Assembly (NCBI RefSeq): GCF_900250075.1
Contig: NZ_LT977071.1
Location: forward strand, 1,815,801-1,879,800
Reading direction: 5' to 3'
DNA: 64,000 bases
Origin: Cupriavidus taiwanensis
GTDB taxonomy: Bacteria > Pseudomonadota > Gammaproteobacteria > Burkholderiales > Burkholderiaceae
The notes beneath the pieces were generated by a model, which saw only the letters and a list, made by a program, of their open reading frames with translations, did no database searches and had not been told where the DNA came from. Numbering within the stretch: the first letter of the stretch is position 1; the number at the start of each line of letters is the position of its first letter. Positions 27,022 to 35,280 of the stretch are shown in pieces. The position numbers and the translations under genes are program-made.

Positions 27022-27327
27022 ATGGCATGGATTCACATCGATGCGGCCGACACGCTGCAGAACGACGAGGTGATGCCGCTGACGCTGGGCGATCGCCAGC
27101 TTGCCGTCTATCGCAGCGATGACGCGTTCTTTGTCACCGACAACGTCTGCACGCACCAGTACGCCCTGCTGTCCGACGGCTATCTGGAAGACGGCTGCAT
27201 CGAATGCCCTCTGCACCAGGCCCGCTTCGACATCCGCACCGGCAAGGCGATGTGCGCGCCCGCAACCGGCGATATCCGCACCTATCCGGTCAAGATCGAA
27301 GACAGCCGGGTGTGGGTCGAGCTGTAA
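27022..27327 (+). CDS. Rieske-type [2Fe-2S] ferredoxin of the oxygenase
   Basis: Protein of 101 residues with the Rieske ligands Cys43-x-His45 (CTHQYALLS) and Cys62-x-x-His65 (CPLHQARFD). It carries electrons from the FAD reductase encoded next to the oxygenase encoded after it. ATG 27022 is chosen over 27016 because GGAG at 27012-27015 is then at normal spacing. It is the first gene of a four-gene operon of the size expected for a PicB1-B4 type 6-hydroxypicolinate monooxygenase. Confidence 0.93.
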   Translation: MAWIHIDAADTLQNDEVMPLTLGDRQLAVYRSDDAFFVTDNVCTHQYALLSDGYLEDGCIECPLHQARFDIRTGKAMCAPATGDIRTYPVKIEDSRVWVEL

Positions 27328-27337
27328 GGAGGCGGTC

Positions 27338-28618
27338 ATGACAGAGCACACGCCCATCCTGATCGTCGGTGCCGGCCAGGCCGGCGCCATGGCCGCGGCC
27401 ACGCTGCGTGGCCTGGGCTACGGCGGCCGCCTGGTCATGGCAGGCGGCGAACGGCACGCGCCGTACGAACGCCCCCCGCTGTCCAAGTCCGTGCTCGCCG
27501 ACGTCGGACAGGACGGCAAGATCGGCGTGCACCCCGCCAGCTTCTATGCCGACCAGGACATCGAACTGCGGCTGGGCGCCAGCGTCACCTCGCTCGATGC
27601 AGCCCGCCATGTCGCGCACCTGGCAGACGGCAGCGCCATCGGCTACGACGCCTGCCTGCTCGCCACCGGCGGCAATGCCCGCGTGCTGCCGGCGCTGCCG
27701 CCGGGCACGCCCCATGTGCATTACCTGCGCTCGCTGGATGACGCGGCGCGCCTGCGCGACGCCATGCCGCGCGCCGGTGAACTGGTGGTGATCGGCGGTG
27801 GCTTCCTTGGCCTGGAGACCGCTTCGACGGCCGCGGCCATGGGCCTGAAGGTTACGCTGGTCGAGCATGCACACCGCCTGCTGGCCCGCGCGCTGCCCGC
27901 TGAGCTTTCCACGTGGCTGGCCGACCGGGTGCAGGCGCAAGGCGTGACCCTGCGCCTCGGCTGCGGCATCGTTCATTGCGATGTCCAGGGCGGCGCCGTG
28001 CGGATGCAACTCGACGATGGCGCGTCGCTGCGCGCTCCGCTGGTGGTGATTGCCATCGGCCTCACCCCGGAAGTCACGCTGGCGGTGGGCGCCGGGCTGG
28101 CTCTGCATCCGCAGAACGGCGGCATCCAGGTCGACGCCCGGTGCCGCACCAGCGCCGAAAGCGTCTACGCCGCTGGCGACTGCTGCAGCCAGTACCAGCC
28201 GCTGTTCGGCACCGAGGTGCGGCTCGAGTCGTGGCAAAGCGCCAATGAGCAGGCGCGCATCGCGGCAGCATCCATGATGGCCGTGGATGCCGAACCCGCA
28301 GCACTGCCGTGGTTCTGGACTGACCAGTTCGGTTGCAACGTACAGATGCTCGGCGCCGCGCATCCGGAACTCCGTTATGCCTGGCGCGGCAGCGCCGCCC
28401 ACGATGACGCCGCGCCGAAGTTCATGCTGCTGGGCACCCGCCAGGGCCGCCTGAGCCACGCCATTGCCGTGAATGCAGGCGGCGACCTGCGCCAGTTGCG
28501 CGCACTGGTTGGACGCGACGTCTCATCCCATCTGGCACGCCTGTGCGACGACAGACTGCCGCTGCGACAGGTCGTCCGCGAACGCCAAACCGAAGCAGAC
28601 AGCTCTATCACACTCTGA
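27338..28618 (+). CDS. FAD-dependent ferredoxin reductase of the oxygenase
   Basis: Protein of 426 residues of the BphA4/aromatic dioxygenase reductase type. It has an N-terminal FAD-binding GAGQAG motif, the PYERPPLSK block, the second GxGxxG as VIGGGFLGLE for NAD(P)H, and the FAD-contact AAGDC near 290. A reductase C-terminal domain follows (WFWTDQFGCNVQMLG). GGAGG lies 7 bases before the ATG. It feeds electrons into the upstream ferredoxin. Confidence 0.93.
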   Translation: MTEHTPILIVGAGQAGAMAAATLRGLGYGGRLVMAGGERHAPYERPPLSKSVLADVGQDGKIGVHPASFYADQDIELRLGASVTSLDAARHVAHLADGSAIGYDACLLATGGNARVLPALPPGTPHVHYLRSLDDAARLRDAMPRAGELVVIGGGFLGLETASTAAAMGLKVTLVEHAHRLLARALPAELSTWLADRVQAQGVTLRLGCGIVHCDVQGGAVRMQLDDGASLRAPLVVIAIGLTPEVTLAVGAGLALHPQNGGIQVDARCRTSAESVYAAGDCCSQYQPLFGTEVRLESWQSANEQARIAAASMMAVDAEPAALPWFWTDQFGCNVQMLGAAHPELRYAWRGSAAHDDAAPKFMLLGTRQGRLSHAIAVNAGGDLRQLRALVGRDVSSHLARLCDDRLPLRQVVRERQTEADSSITL

Positions 28619-28630
28619 GAGGACCCCCAC

Positions 28631-29920
28631 ATGTACCAGACACAAGCGGTGATCCAGCACACGCTGGGCAAGAAGAACCCGTCGCTGGATGAATGCCGCT
28701 GGCCCGAGGACGGGCTGCACTATATCCCCGACTGGGTCTATACCAGCCAGGCCGTGCATGACCTGGAACTGCAGAAGATCTTCCGCGGCCGCTCGTGGAA
28801 CTATGTCGCGCTCGAAGCCGAAATCCCGCATGCGGGCGACTTCAAGCGCTCGTATGTCGGCGCGACGCCGTTGGTCGTGTCGCGCGCCGAGGACGGCTCG
28901 ATCAACGTGTTCGAGAACCGGTGCGCGCACCGCGGCGCCGAGTTCTGCCGCCACAGCCAGGGCAACGCCAAGGAATTCGTCTGCCCTTACCATCAGTGGT
29001 CCTACGATCTCAAGGGTAACCTGCAGGGCGTTCCGTTCAAGCGCGGCGTCAACCGCGCCGGCGGCATGCCCAAAGACTTCCGCAACGAAGACCACGGACT
29101 GGTGAAGCTGCACGTGGCAACGCGCAACGGCGTGATCTTTGCCTCCTACGCGCCCGACATGGAAAGCCTGGAAGACTACATGACGCCGGAGATCCTGAAG
29201 GACTTCGACGTGGTCTTCAACGGCAAGCCGCTCAAGGTGCTCGGCTATTACAAGAACGAACTGCCGTGCAACTGGAAGATGTACCACGAGAACCTGAAGG
29301 ACCCCTACCACGCCACGCTGCTGCACTCCTTCCTGGTGGTGTTCGGCCTGCTGGTGGCGGGCAACGAGTCGGCAATGATCGCCGACCCCGCGCACGGCCG
29401 CCACGGCACCATGGCATCGGCCAAGAAGGAAGACAAGTATGCGGCCGTCAGCGACGAGAACAAAAAGGAGATGCGCTCGTACCACGAAGGCATGCGGCTG
29501 GAGGACGAGCGCTTCCTGGAGTACGTGCGCGAGTTCGACTCACCGTGGTCGGTGACGATGCAGACGATCTGGCCCAACCTGATCGTGCAGCGCGAGATGA
29601 ACACGCTGGGCGTGCGCCAGATCGTACCCAACGGCCCCGACAGCATGCTGATGCTGTGGACCATGTTCGGCTACGAGGACGATACCGAGGAAATGACGCA
29701 GCACCGCCTGCGCCAGGGCAACCTGATGGGCCCCGCCGGCTTTCTCGGGCTGGAAGACAATGAGGCGATGAAGTTCGTACAGGAAGGTGTGCGCCGCTCC
29801 AGCAGCGACCTCAACGTGCTCAAGCTGGACGCCCAGCAGATCGGCACTTCCAGTTCCCTGATCTCCGAATCCGCGATCCGCGCGATGTACCAGTACTACC
29901 GCGGCGTGATGGGATTCTGA
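28631..29920 (+). CDS. Rieske non-haem iron oxygenase alpha subunit, candidate 6-hydroxypicolinate 3-hydroxylase
   Basis: Protein of 429 residues. The Rieske centre uses Cys98, His100, Cys118 and His121 (CAHRGAEFC...CPYHQWSYD). The catalytic iron site is marked by ENLKDPYHATLLH (bridging Asp224, ligands His227 and His232). The sequence resembles anthranilate/salicylate-type alpha subunits. The cluster needs an enzyme that adds a hydroxyl at C3 of 6-hydroxypicolinate, and this is the only oxygenase available for it; the exact substrate is inferred. Confidence 0.9.
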   Translation: MYQTQAVIQHTLGKKNPSLDECRWPEDGLHYIPDWVYTSQAVHDLELQKIFRGRSWNYVALEAEIPHAGDFKRSYVGATPLVVSRAEDGSINVFENRCAHRGAEFCRHSQGNAKEFVCPYHQWSYDLKGNLQGVPFKRGVNRAGGMPKDFRNEDHGLVKLHVATRNGVIFASYAPDMESLEDYMTPEILKDFDVVFNGKPLKVLGYYKNELPCNWKMYHENLKDPYHATLLHSFLVVFGLLVAGNESAMIADPAHGRHGTMASAKKEDKYAAVSDENKKEMRSYHEGMRLEDERFLEYVREFDSPWSVTMQTIWPNLIVQREMNTLGVRQIVPNGPDSMLMLWTMFGYEDDTEEMTQHRLRQGNLMGPAGFLGLEDNEAMKFVQEGVRRSSSDLNVLKLDAQQIGTSSSLISESAIRAMYQYYRGVMGF

Positions 29921-29948
29921 ACGCGGCCTGACGGGAATCCAAAAGCAT

Positions 29949-30473
29949 ATGAAACCGATGAACTACTCCCTCTATCGCGAGAGCACCCTCGGCACCGCGC
30001 GCGCGGCCGAACTGCGGCTGGAGATCGATGCCTTTCACGCCGACTATTGCGCGGCGCTGGACGCCGGCATGGTCGAGCACTGGCCGGGCTTCTTCACCGA
30101 CGATGCGCTCTACCGCATCACCGCGCGCGAGAACGCCGAACGCAACCTGCCGGTCGGGCTGGTGTATGCCGAAGGCATCGGCATGCTGCGCGACCGCGCC
30201 GCGGCGATCGCCAATACGCAGATGTTCGCCCCGCGCTACAACCTGCACCTGGTGACCAACACGCGGGTCAGCGACGAGACCGTCGACGGCGATATCGTGG
30301 CGCAGGCCAACTTCATGCTGTTGCAGACGCTGGTCGAAGGCCCCACCACGATCCACCTCGCCGGGACCTACCATGACCGCTTCCGCCGCCAGGGCGGCAG
30401 GCTGCTGCTGCGCGAGCGCCAGGTGGTGTACGACACCACCATCATCGCGAACGACCTGGTCTATCCGGTCTGA
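29949..30473 (+). CDS. Rieske oxygenase beta subunit
   Basis: Protein of 174 residues of the SnoaL-like ring-hydroxylating beta-subunit family. It has the typical RxRLEIDAFHADYCAALDAG-like opening (here ELRLEIDAFHADYC), a central YAEGIGMLRDRAAAI segment, and LLLRERQVVYDTTIIANDLVYPV at the end. It is structural in the alpha3beta3 hexamer. It lies 28 bases after the alpha subunit and ends just before the MarR terminator. Confidence 0.92.
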   Translation: MKPMNYSLYRESTLGTARAAELRLEIDAFHADYCAALDAGMVEHWPGFFTDDALYRITARENAERNLPVGLVYAEGIGMLRDRAAAIANTQMFAPRYNLHLVTNTRVSDETVDGDIVAQANFMLLQTLVEGPTTIHLAGTYHDRFRRQGGRLLLRERQVVYDTTIIANDLVYPV

Positions 30474-30487
30474 GCCACATCGCAATG

Positions 30488-30514
30488 AAAAACGGCGGGC
30501 CTTGAGCCCGCCGT
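30488..30514 (-). terminator. Intrinsic terminator of the MarR gene
   Basis: ACGGCGGGC (30492-30500) pairs with GCCCGCCGT (30506-30514) across five bases. On the minus strand the stem is followed by five Ts (AAAAA at 30488-30492). The stem may also slow transcription arriving from the oxygenase operon, but there is no T-run on the plus strand. Confidence 0.88.
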
Positions 30515-30519
30515 GGTGC

Positions 30520-31062
30520 TTACATGCTCCGCAAAACGGTGCGGCTGTACTGGTTGTTGGCTTCCACCAGTGTGGCCAGCAATTCCATGAATACCTCCCG
30601 CTGCGCCGGCTTCAGCGGCGCCAGCATGCGCTCCTGCGCGCGCGCCATGTCGGCACGCAGCGACGTGACCACGCTCTTGCCTTCGCGCGTCAGGTGAACG
30701 TGGCGCGTGCGCCGGTCCGCGGGATTCTCGCGGCGCTCGACCAGGCCCCGCTCTTCGAGCCGGCGCACCACGTCCATCGTCGTGGTTCGGTCCAGCCCCA
30801 CCTCCTGTCCCAGCGAGGTCTGGTCCAGCCCCGGCAGCACCGACAGCACGGTCAGGATGGCGTACTGCACCGGCGTGATATTGGGCGCCTTGCACTCCTC
30901 GAAGAACATCGCCACGTGGATCTGGTGAAGCCGCCGCACCAGAAACCCGGGACGTGCCCAGAGCAGTTCCTTGGCCGGATCCGCTTCCGGCACTGCAGTA
31001 GCCAGGCCGCCGCTTTCAGTCGTTGCACTGCGCTTTGCTCTCGAAGCCATTGCCTTCACCAT
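30520..31062 (-). CDS. MarR-family regulator, probable repressor of the island
   Basis: Winged-helix protein of 180 residues (176 if it starts at 31050, which has a better GAAGG ribosome site). The core is TPVQYAILTVLSVLPGLDQTSLGQEVGLDRTTTMDVVRRLEERGLVER, then the wing DRRTRHVHLTREG. Proteins of this type bind short palindromes and release them on binding an aromatic acid. It is convergent with the oxygenase operon and has an imperfect copy of the island operator immediately upstream, which suggests autoregulation. It corresponds in role to PicR of picolinate clusters. Confidence 0.9.
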   Translation of the reverse strand: MVKAMASRAKRSATTESGGLATAVPEADPAKELLWARPGFLVRRLHQIHVAMFFEECKAPNITPVQYAILTVLSVLPGLDQTSLGQEVGLDRTTTMDVVRRLEERGLVERRENPADRRTRHVHLTREGKSVVTSLRADMARAQERMLAPLKPAQREVFMELLATLVEANNQYSRTVLRSM

Positions 31063-31066
31063 TTTG

Positions 31067-31078
31067 TATGCACACTGA
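31067..31078. promoter_or_regulatory. Imperfect MarR-type operator at the marR promoter
   Basis: TATGCACACTGA at 31067-31078 matches 9 of 12 positions of the sites at 20112 and 26964, with one half-site (CACTGA) intact. It begins five bases upstream of the first ATG, next to AT-rich GTATATATGAG. A weaker site is what autoregulation often uses. Confidence 0.6.
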
Positions 31079-31157
31079 CAGTATATATGAGGCTCGGTCA
31101 CGGCGCCCCCAAAACGGGTCGCAGCCGATGGCACGCAGATCACAGAGCGCAGCAGTC

Positions 31158-31829
31158 TCAACGCGCGCCGGCGTCGCGGAGTAGGCGCTCGATTTGCGTA
31201 TAGCCGCGCTGGCGCGCATGCTGCACCGGCGTGACCCCGTCGCCGTCGGCCAGGTTCACGTCGGCCCCCGCGTTGACCAGCAGGCGCACGATCTCGGTAT
31301 GGGCGGCGCCGCCGTTGCCGAGGATGATGGCCTCGAGCAAGGCCGTCCACTTGAGCCGGTTCACATGGTCCACCGCCACGCCGGCCGCGATCAGCAGGCG
31401 CACGGTCTCGACATGGCCGCGCTCGGCGGCGGGGATCAGCGCGGTGCCGCCGTAGCGGTTGGTGCTGAGCAAGTCGGCGCCGTGCGCCAGCGTCATGCGC
31501 AGGATCTCGTTGTGGCCGCGCGCGCCGGCATACAGGTAGGGGCTGTCGTGGATCGCGTCCTGCGCGTTCACGTCGGCGCCGGCATCGATCAGCACCCGCG
31601 CCGCCTGCACGCGGTTGTGGTGCGTGGCCAGCAGCAGCGCGGTGCGTCCCTGCGCGTCGCGCGCGTCGATGCTGGCGCCCTGGGCCAGCAGCGCGCTGAC
31701 CTGCGCGGCGTCGCCGCGCGCCGCGGCGTCGCGCAGTTGTTGCTCGGGCGTTGCGCTCGCGGCGGCGGGAACGGATGTCAGCATGGCAATGAACAGGGAC
31801 AGGGAAACGAACAGGCGCGCCACCAGCAT
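31158..31829 (-). CDS. Exported ankyrin-repeat protein
   Basis: Protein of 223 residues with a signal peptide (about 1-25, ending AAASA). It has about six ankyrin repeats from residue 30 to the end, for example GRTALLLATHHNRVQAARVLIDAGADVN and GGTALIPAAERGHVETVRLLIAAG. It should be periplasmic and bind another protein; similar proteins sit beside catalases and other redox enzymes in proteobacteria, but no such partner is adjacent. The start at 31829 is chosen for the signal peptide. Confidence 0.85.
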   Translation of the reverse strand: MLVARLFVSLSLFIAMLTSVPAAASATPEQQLRDAAARGDAAQVSALLAQGASIDARDAQGRTALLLATHHNRVQAARVLIDAGADVNAQDAIHDSPYLYAGARGHNEILRMTLAHGADLLSTNRYGGTALIPAAERGHVETVRLLIAAGVAVDHVNRLKWTALLEAIILGNGGAAHTEIVRLLVNAGADVNLADGDGVTPVQHARQRGYTQIERLLRDAGAR

Positions 31830-32047
31830 GTGGAATCCTTCAGGAATACATCGGGCGCATTCTGGCACGCCGCCCGCGCCACGCGAAGTTAAGGATTCGA
31901 ATGCGCGCCAGTGCCAGCCGCAATAGCCGGCCGGCGCCCGAATACGCTCTATAACAACCCGCGCCACCGTGCCCGCGCAGGCTGTCCTATAGTCGCGAGG
32001 CCCGCATCACTCAGCCTGCGCGGGCCAGGCCTGAACGGAGACAACGC

Positions 32048-32515
32048 GTGTCGACAACCGAAGCCTATCTGCTGGATTCCATCCGCCTCGCCATGGAGAA
32101 CGTGCGCGAGCGCAATACCTGGCCCTTTGGCGCCGTGGTAGTCAAGGACGGCAAGGTGCTGGCGCGCGCGGTCAACGAGGTCGATGCCACCTGCGACCCC
32201 AGCGCGCATGCCGAGATGCAGGCGGTGCGCGCCGCCAGCCGCGCGCTCGGCAAGCCCGACCTGAGCGGCTGCACCGTATACGCCAGCGGCTATCCCTGCC
32301 CGATGTGCCTGACCGCGATGTACCTGGCCGGGGTCGAGGCGGTCTACTACGCGTATTCCAACGAGGATGGCGCTCCTTACGACCTGTCGGCCGAGCGCGG
32401 CTACGTCGAGCTGGCCCGTCCGCTCGAGCAGCGCGAGATGAAGCTGGCCTACGTGCCGGCGCGCGACGAGGGCGTCGACCTGTACGAAGCCTGGCGCGCG
32501 CGGCAAGCGCGGTAA
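32048..32515 (+). CDS. Nucleoside/nucleobase deaminase (guanine deaminase-like)
   Basis: Protein of 155 residues of the cytidine/deoxycytidylate deaminase superfamily with zinc motif His54-Ala-Glu56 and PCPMC (Cys84, Cys87). The overall pattern (PFGAVVVKDGKV, MYLAGVEAVYYAYSNEDGAPYDLS) resembles GuaD-type guanine deaminases and is not that of tRNA adenosine deaminase. The start is GTG at 32048 after CGGAGACAACGC. It is followed by a terminator and is probably a single-gene unit. Confidence 0.82.
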   Translation: MSTTEAYLLDSIRLAMENVRERNTWPFGAVVVKDGKVLARAVNEVDATCDPSAHAEMQAVRAASRALGKPDLSGCTVYASGYPCPMCLTAMYLAGVEAVYYAYSNEDGAPYDLSAERGYVELARPLEQREMKLAYVPARDEGVDLYEAWRARQAR

Positions 32516-32522
32516 GGGCGAG

Positions 32523-32561
32523 GGGCAAGCCGGGAGCGGACGGCTGCCGCTCCCTTTGCCC
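32523..32561 (+). terminator. Terminator after the deaminase gene
   Basis: GGGAGCGG (32532-32539) pairs with CCGCTCCC (32547-32554) across a seven-base loop, followed by TTT. An outer GGGCAA/TTGCCC pairing (32523-32528 with 32556-32561) extends the stem. The remaining 285 bases to the next gene hold no other clear feature. Confidence 0.65.
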
Positions 32562-32846
32562 ACGATGCCGGCATGGCCATCGCTTTGTCACCGCGGCCGG
32601 CTAGTATGGAGATGACGGCGCTGCGACAGCGGGTCACATGTAACGGACGGCGGCAGCAAGGAACCGCGCGCGGAGCCTCCCGTCAAACCAATGGATTGCG
32701 AGACTCCGGCAGCGCTGCGCATTGCGGCGCAACATGTGCAATGCATGTGGCCGCGTCGTCCCGACGATCGTATTACGCCTTCCCGCCGGCGCGATGTCGC
32801 CGCGCAGACTCCCAGCAAACGCCCCCCTCTAGCCAAGGAGACGAAC

Positions 32847-33056
32847 GTGCTGAGCCCGCATGAACTTGCCACGCTGCTGTTGCTGAGCGACGGCCCCGAT
32901 TCCCTCGATTCCACCGATTCCCGCCAGATCGATCCCACCGACCTCAAGGCCCTGGTCGACAAGCGATTGGTTCACCTCGAAGTCCTGCACGGTCGCCGCC
33001 AGGCGCCGCGCATCACCAGCCACGGTTATTCCATGCTCAAGGCCATGGGACGCTGA
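32847..33056 (+). CDS. Small conserved-looking hypothetical protein
   Basis: Protein of 69 residues beginning LSPHELATLLLLSDGPDSLDS and ending TSHGYSMLKAMGR. The start is GTG at 32847 because AAGGAGACGAAC precedes it at good spacing; the in-frame ATG at 32691 has no ribosome site and gives an odd basic extension. The middle resembles a small winged-helix half (DLKALVDKRLVHLE...ITSHGYSMLKA), but this is weak. No function is assigned. Confidence 0.55.
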   Translation: MLSPHELATLLLLSDGPDSLDSTDSRQIDPTDLKALVDKRLVHLEVLHGRRQAPRITSHGYSMLKAMGR

Positions 33057-33119
33057 GGCCGCGTTGGCCGATTCGCGGCAAGCGCCGTCCAGCCCACCCG
33101 CAACCCCACGGAGGCCTCC

Positions 33120-33815
33120 ATGACAACGGGCCCGGCGCCTGATGCCGGCGTCCCCGCAGACCCCGACGCGGCGCGCCGCCGCTTCCTGCGCGACCTCGGC
33201 CTGCTGGCCGCGGCCGGCATTGCGCCGGGCACGGCCGCGGCGGCAACGCCCGCGGCCTGCCTGCTGACGCCGGCCGCCACCGAAGGACCGTTCTACCTGG
33301 ACGATGCCCTGGTGCGCGCCGATATCCGCGATGGCCGTCCCGGCCAGCCCTTGCGGCTGCGCATACGGGTGGTCGATGCCGGGCGCGGCTGCGCGCCGGT
33401 GCCGGGTGCCCTGGTCAGCATCTGGCACTGCGATGCGCAAGGCCACTACAGCGGCGAAGGCGGCGGCGACCGGCAGGCGCGCTTCCTTCGAGGGGTCCAG
33501 CCGGCGGACAGCGACGGGGTCGCCACCTTCACCTCGATCTATCCCGGCTGGTACGCGCCGCGCGCCATCCATATCCACTTCAAGGTGCTGCTCGGGCGCG
33601 CGGAGGCGCTGACCAGCCAGCTGTATTTCAGCGACGCGCTCAACCGCCAGGTCCTGGGCAGCCATCCGGCCTACCGTGCGCACGGCGTGCCGGCGCGCGC
33701 CACCGTGCAGGATCCGATCGCGGGTCCACGCCCCAACCTGATGGCAGTGCGCGAGGCCGCCGAAGCGCCGGGGTTGCTTGAAGCCGGCTTCACGGTCGGC
33801 ATCGCGCGCGCCTGA
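33120..33815 (+). CDS. Exported intradiol ring-cleavage dioxygenase-like protein
   Basis: Protein of 231 residues with a Tat-type leader (RRRFLRDLGLLAAAGIAPGTAAAA, arginines 19-21). The intradiol dioxygenase fold carries the non-haem iron ligands Tyr110 (GHYSG), Tyr145 (YPGWYAPR), His151 and His153 (RAIHIHF). Cytoplasmic catechol dioxygenases lack a signal, so this belongs to the poorly studied exported branch, and its substrate is unknown. No other aromatic-pathway gene adjoins it. Confidence 0.85.
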   Translation: MTTGPAPDAGVPADPDAARRRFLRDLGLLAAAGIAPGTAAAATPAACLLTPAATEGPFYLDDALVRADIRDGRPGQPLRLRIRVVDAGRGCAPVPGALVSIWHCDAQGHYSGEGGGDRQARFLRGVQPADSDGVATFTSIYPGWYAPRAIHIHFKVLLGRAEALTSQLYFSDALNRQVLGSHPAYRAHGVPARATVQDPIAGPRPNLMAVREAAEAPGLLEAGFTVGIARA

Positions 33816-34095
33816 GCCGGCGGCACGTCGCTCGTCTGCGGCCACGAAGTGCGTCGGCGCACACCGCGCGGGTAATCCCTAGATTGTGGTTCCCTGTGCC
33901 TTTCCTACCATGAAGGGAATCACGGGCCACCTGCCCGGCACCCCTGCCCGTCGGCAGGCCTGCCGCGCGTCCGCTGGCCCCGCATGCTCCAGTTTTTCCC
34001 GACTTTTCCGGTGTTCGCGTCAGTGGCGAGCGGCCTCGGTCCTCCATGGCCGGCACGCTCGCGGGTAGTCCCACACTCATCAGAGGGAGACGGTC

Positions 34096-35262
34096 ATGGC
34101 ATCCAGGGCGAGGAAATCAGAGGGGCGGAGCAGCGGTCAGGGTAGCGGCCATGGCAGCAGCGTGTCCCGCCGCGGCTTCCTGGGCGGCGCCGCCGGCGCG
34201 GCCGCGGGGGCGGCCGCCATGGGCTTCCCGGCCATAGTCAAGGCGCAGGGGCCGGTCACGATGCGCTGGCAGAGCACCTGGCCCACCAAGGATATTTTCC
34301 ACGAGTTCGCCGGCGACTTCGTCGCCAAGGTGAACGACATGTCGGGCGGCGACCTCAAGATCGAGCTGCTGCCGGCGGGCGCGGTGGTCAAGGCCTTCGA
34401 CCTCATCGACGCGGTCAGCAAGGGCACGCTGGACGGCGGCCATGGCGTGATCGCGTACTGGTATGGCAAGAACTCGGCGCTGGCGCTGTGGGGCTCGGGC
34501 CCGGCCTGGGGCATGGACCCGAACATGCTGCTGGCCTGGCACAAGTACGGCGGCGGCAAGGAATTGCAGCAGGAGATCTACCGCAGCCTGAACCTGGACG
34601 TGGTCTCGTTCCTGTACGGGCCGATGCCGACCCAGCCGCTGGGCTGGTTCAAGAAGCCCATCACCAAGCCGGAAGACTTCAAGGGGCTGAAGTTCCGCAC
34701 CGTCGGGTTGTCGATCGATATCTTCACCGGCCTGGGCGCCGCGGTGAACGCGCTGCCGGGCGCCGAGATCGTGCCGGCGATGGACCGCGGCCTGCTCGAC
34801 GCGGCGGAATTCAACAACGCCAGTTCCGACCGCGCGCTGGGCTTCCAGGACGTGTCCAAGGTCTGCATGCTGCGCAGCTTCCACCAGTGCTCGGAACAGT
34901 TCGAGATCCTGTTCAACAAGAAGCGCTACGACGCGTTGCCGGCCAAGCTCAAGGCGCTGATTGCCAACGCGGTGGAAGCGGCCTCGGCCGACATGTCGAT
35001 GAAGGCCATCGACCGCTATTCCAAGGACTACCAGGCGCTGCAGCAGCAAGGCGTGAAGTTCTACGCCACCCCCAACTCGGTGCTGCAGGCGCAACTGAAG
35101 ATCTGGGACGAGATCGTGGCGCGCAAGGAAAAAGAGAACCCCATGTTCAAGAAGGTCAATGATTCGATGAAGGCCTTCGCGCAGCGCTCCACGCGCTGGC
35201 AGAACGATACCAACGTCGACTACCGGCTGGCCACCAGCCATTACTTCTCCAAGCGCGGCTGA
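34096..35262 (+). CDS. TRAP transporter solute-binding protein (DctP/TakP type)
   Basis: Protein of 388 residues with a Tat leader ([20 protein letters not shown], about 23-42). The DctP fold follows, with TMRWQSTWPTKDIFHEFAGDFVAKVNDMSGGDLKIELLPAGAVVKAFDLIDAVSKGTLDGGHG as its usual start, here quoted only to locate residues 53-115. The W/Q/N pattern is of the TakP-like subgroup that binds 2-oxo or other organic acids. The ligand is not determinable. It heads a three-gene TRAP operon. Confidence 0.92.
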   Translation: MASRARKSEGRSSGQGSGHGSSVSRRGFLGGAAGAAAGAAAMGFPAIVKAQGPVTMRWQSTWPTKDIFHEFAGDFVAKVNDMSGGDLKIELLPAGAVVKAFDLIDAVSKGTLDGGHGVIAYWYGKNSALALWGSGPAWGMDPNMLLAWHKYGGGKELQQEIYRSLNLDVVSFLYGPMPTQPLGWFKKPITKPEDFKGLKFRTVGLSIDIFTGLGAAVNALPGAEIVPAMDRGLLDAAEFNNASSDRALGFQDVSKVCMLRSFHQCSEQFEILFNKKRYDALPAKLKALIANAVEAASADMSMKAIDRYSKDYQALQQQGVKFYATPNSVLQAQLKIWDEIVARKEKENPMFKKVNDSMKAFAQRSTRWQNDTNVDYRLATSHYFSKRG

Positions 35263-35280
35263 GTCCGCGGGACGCGCGCC

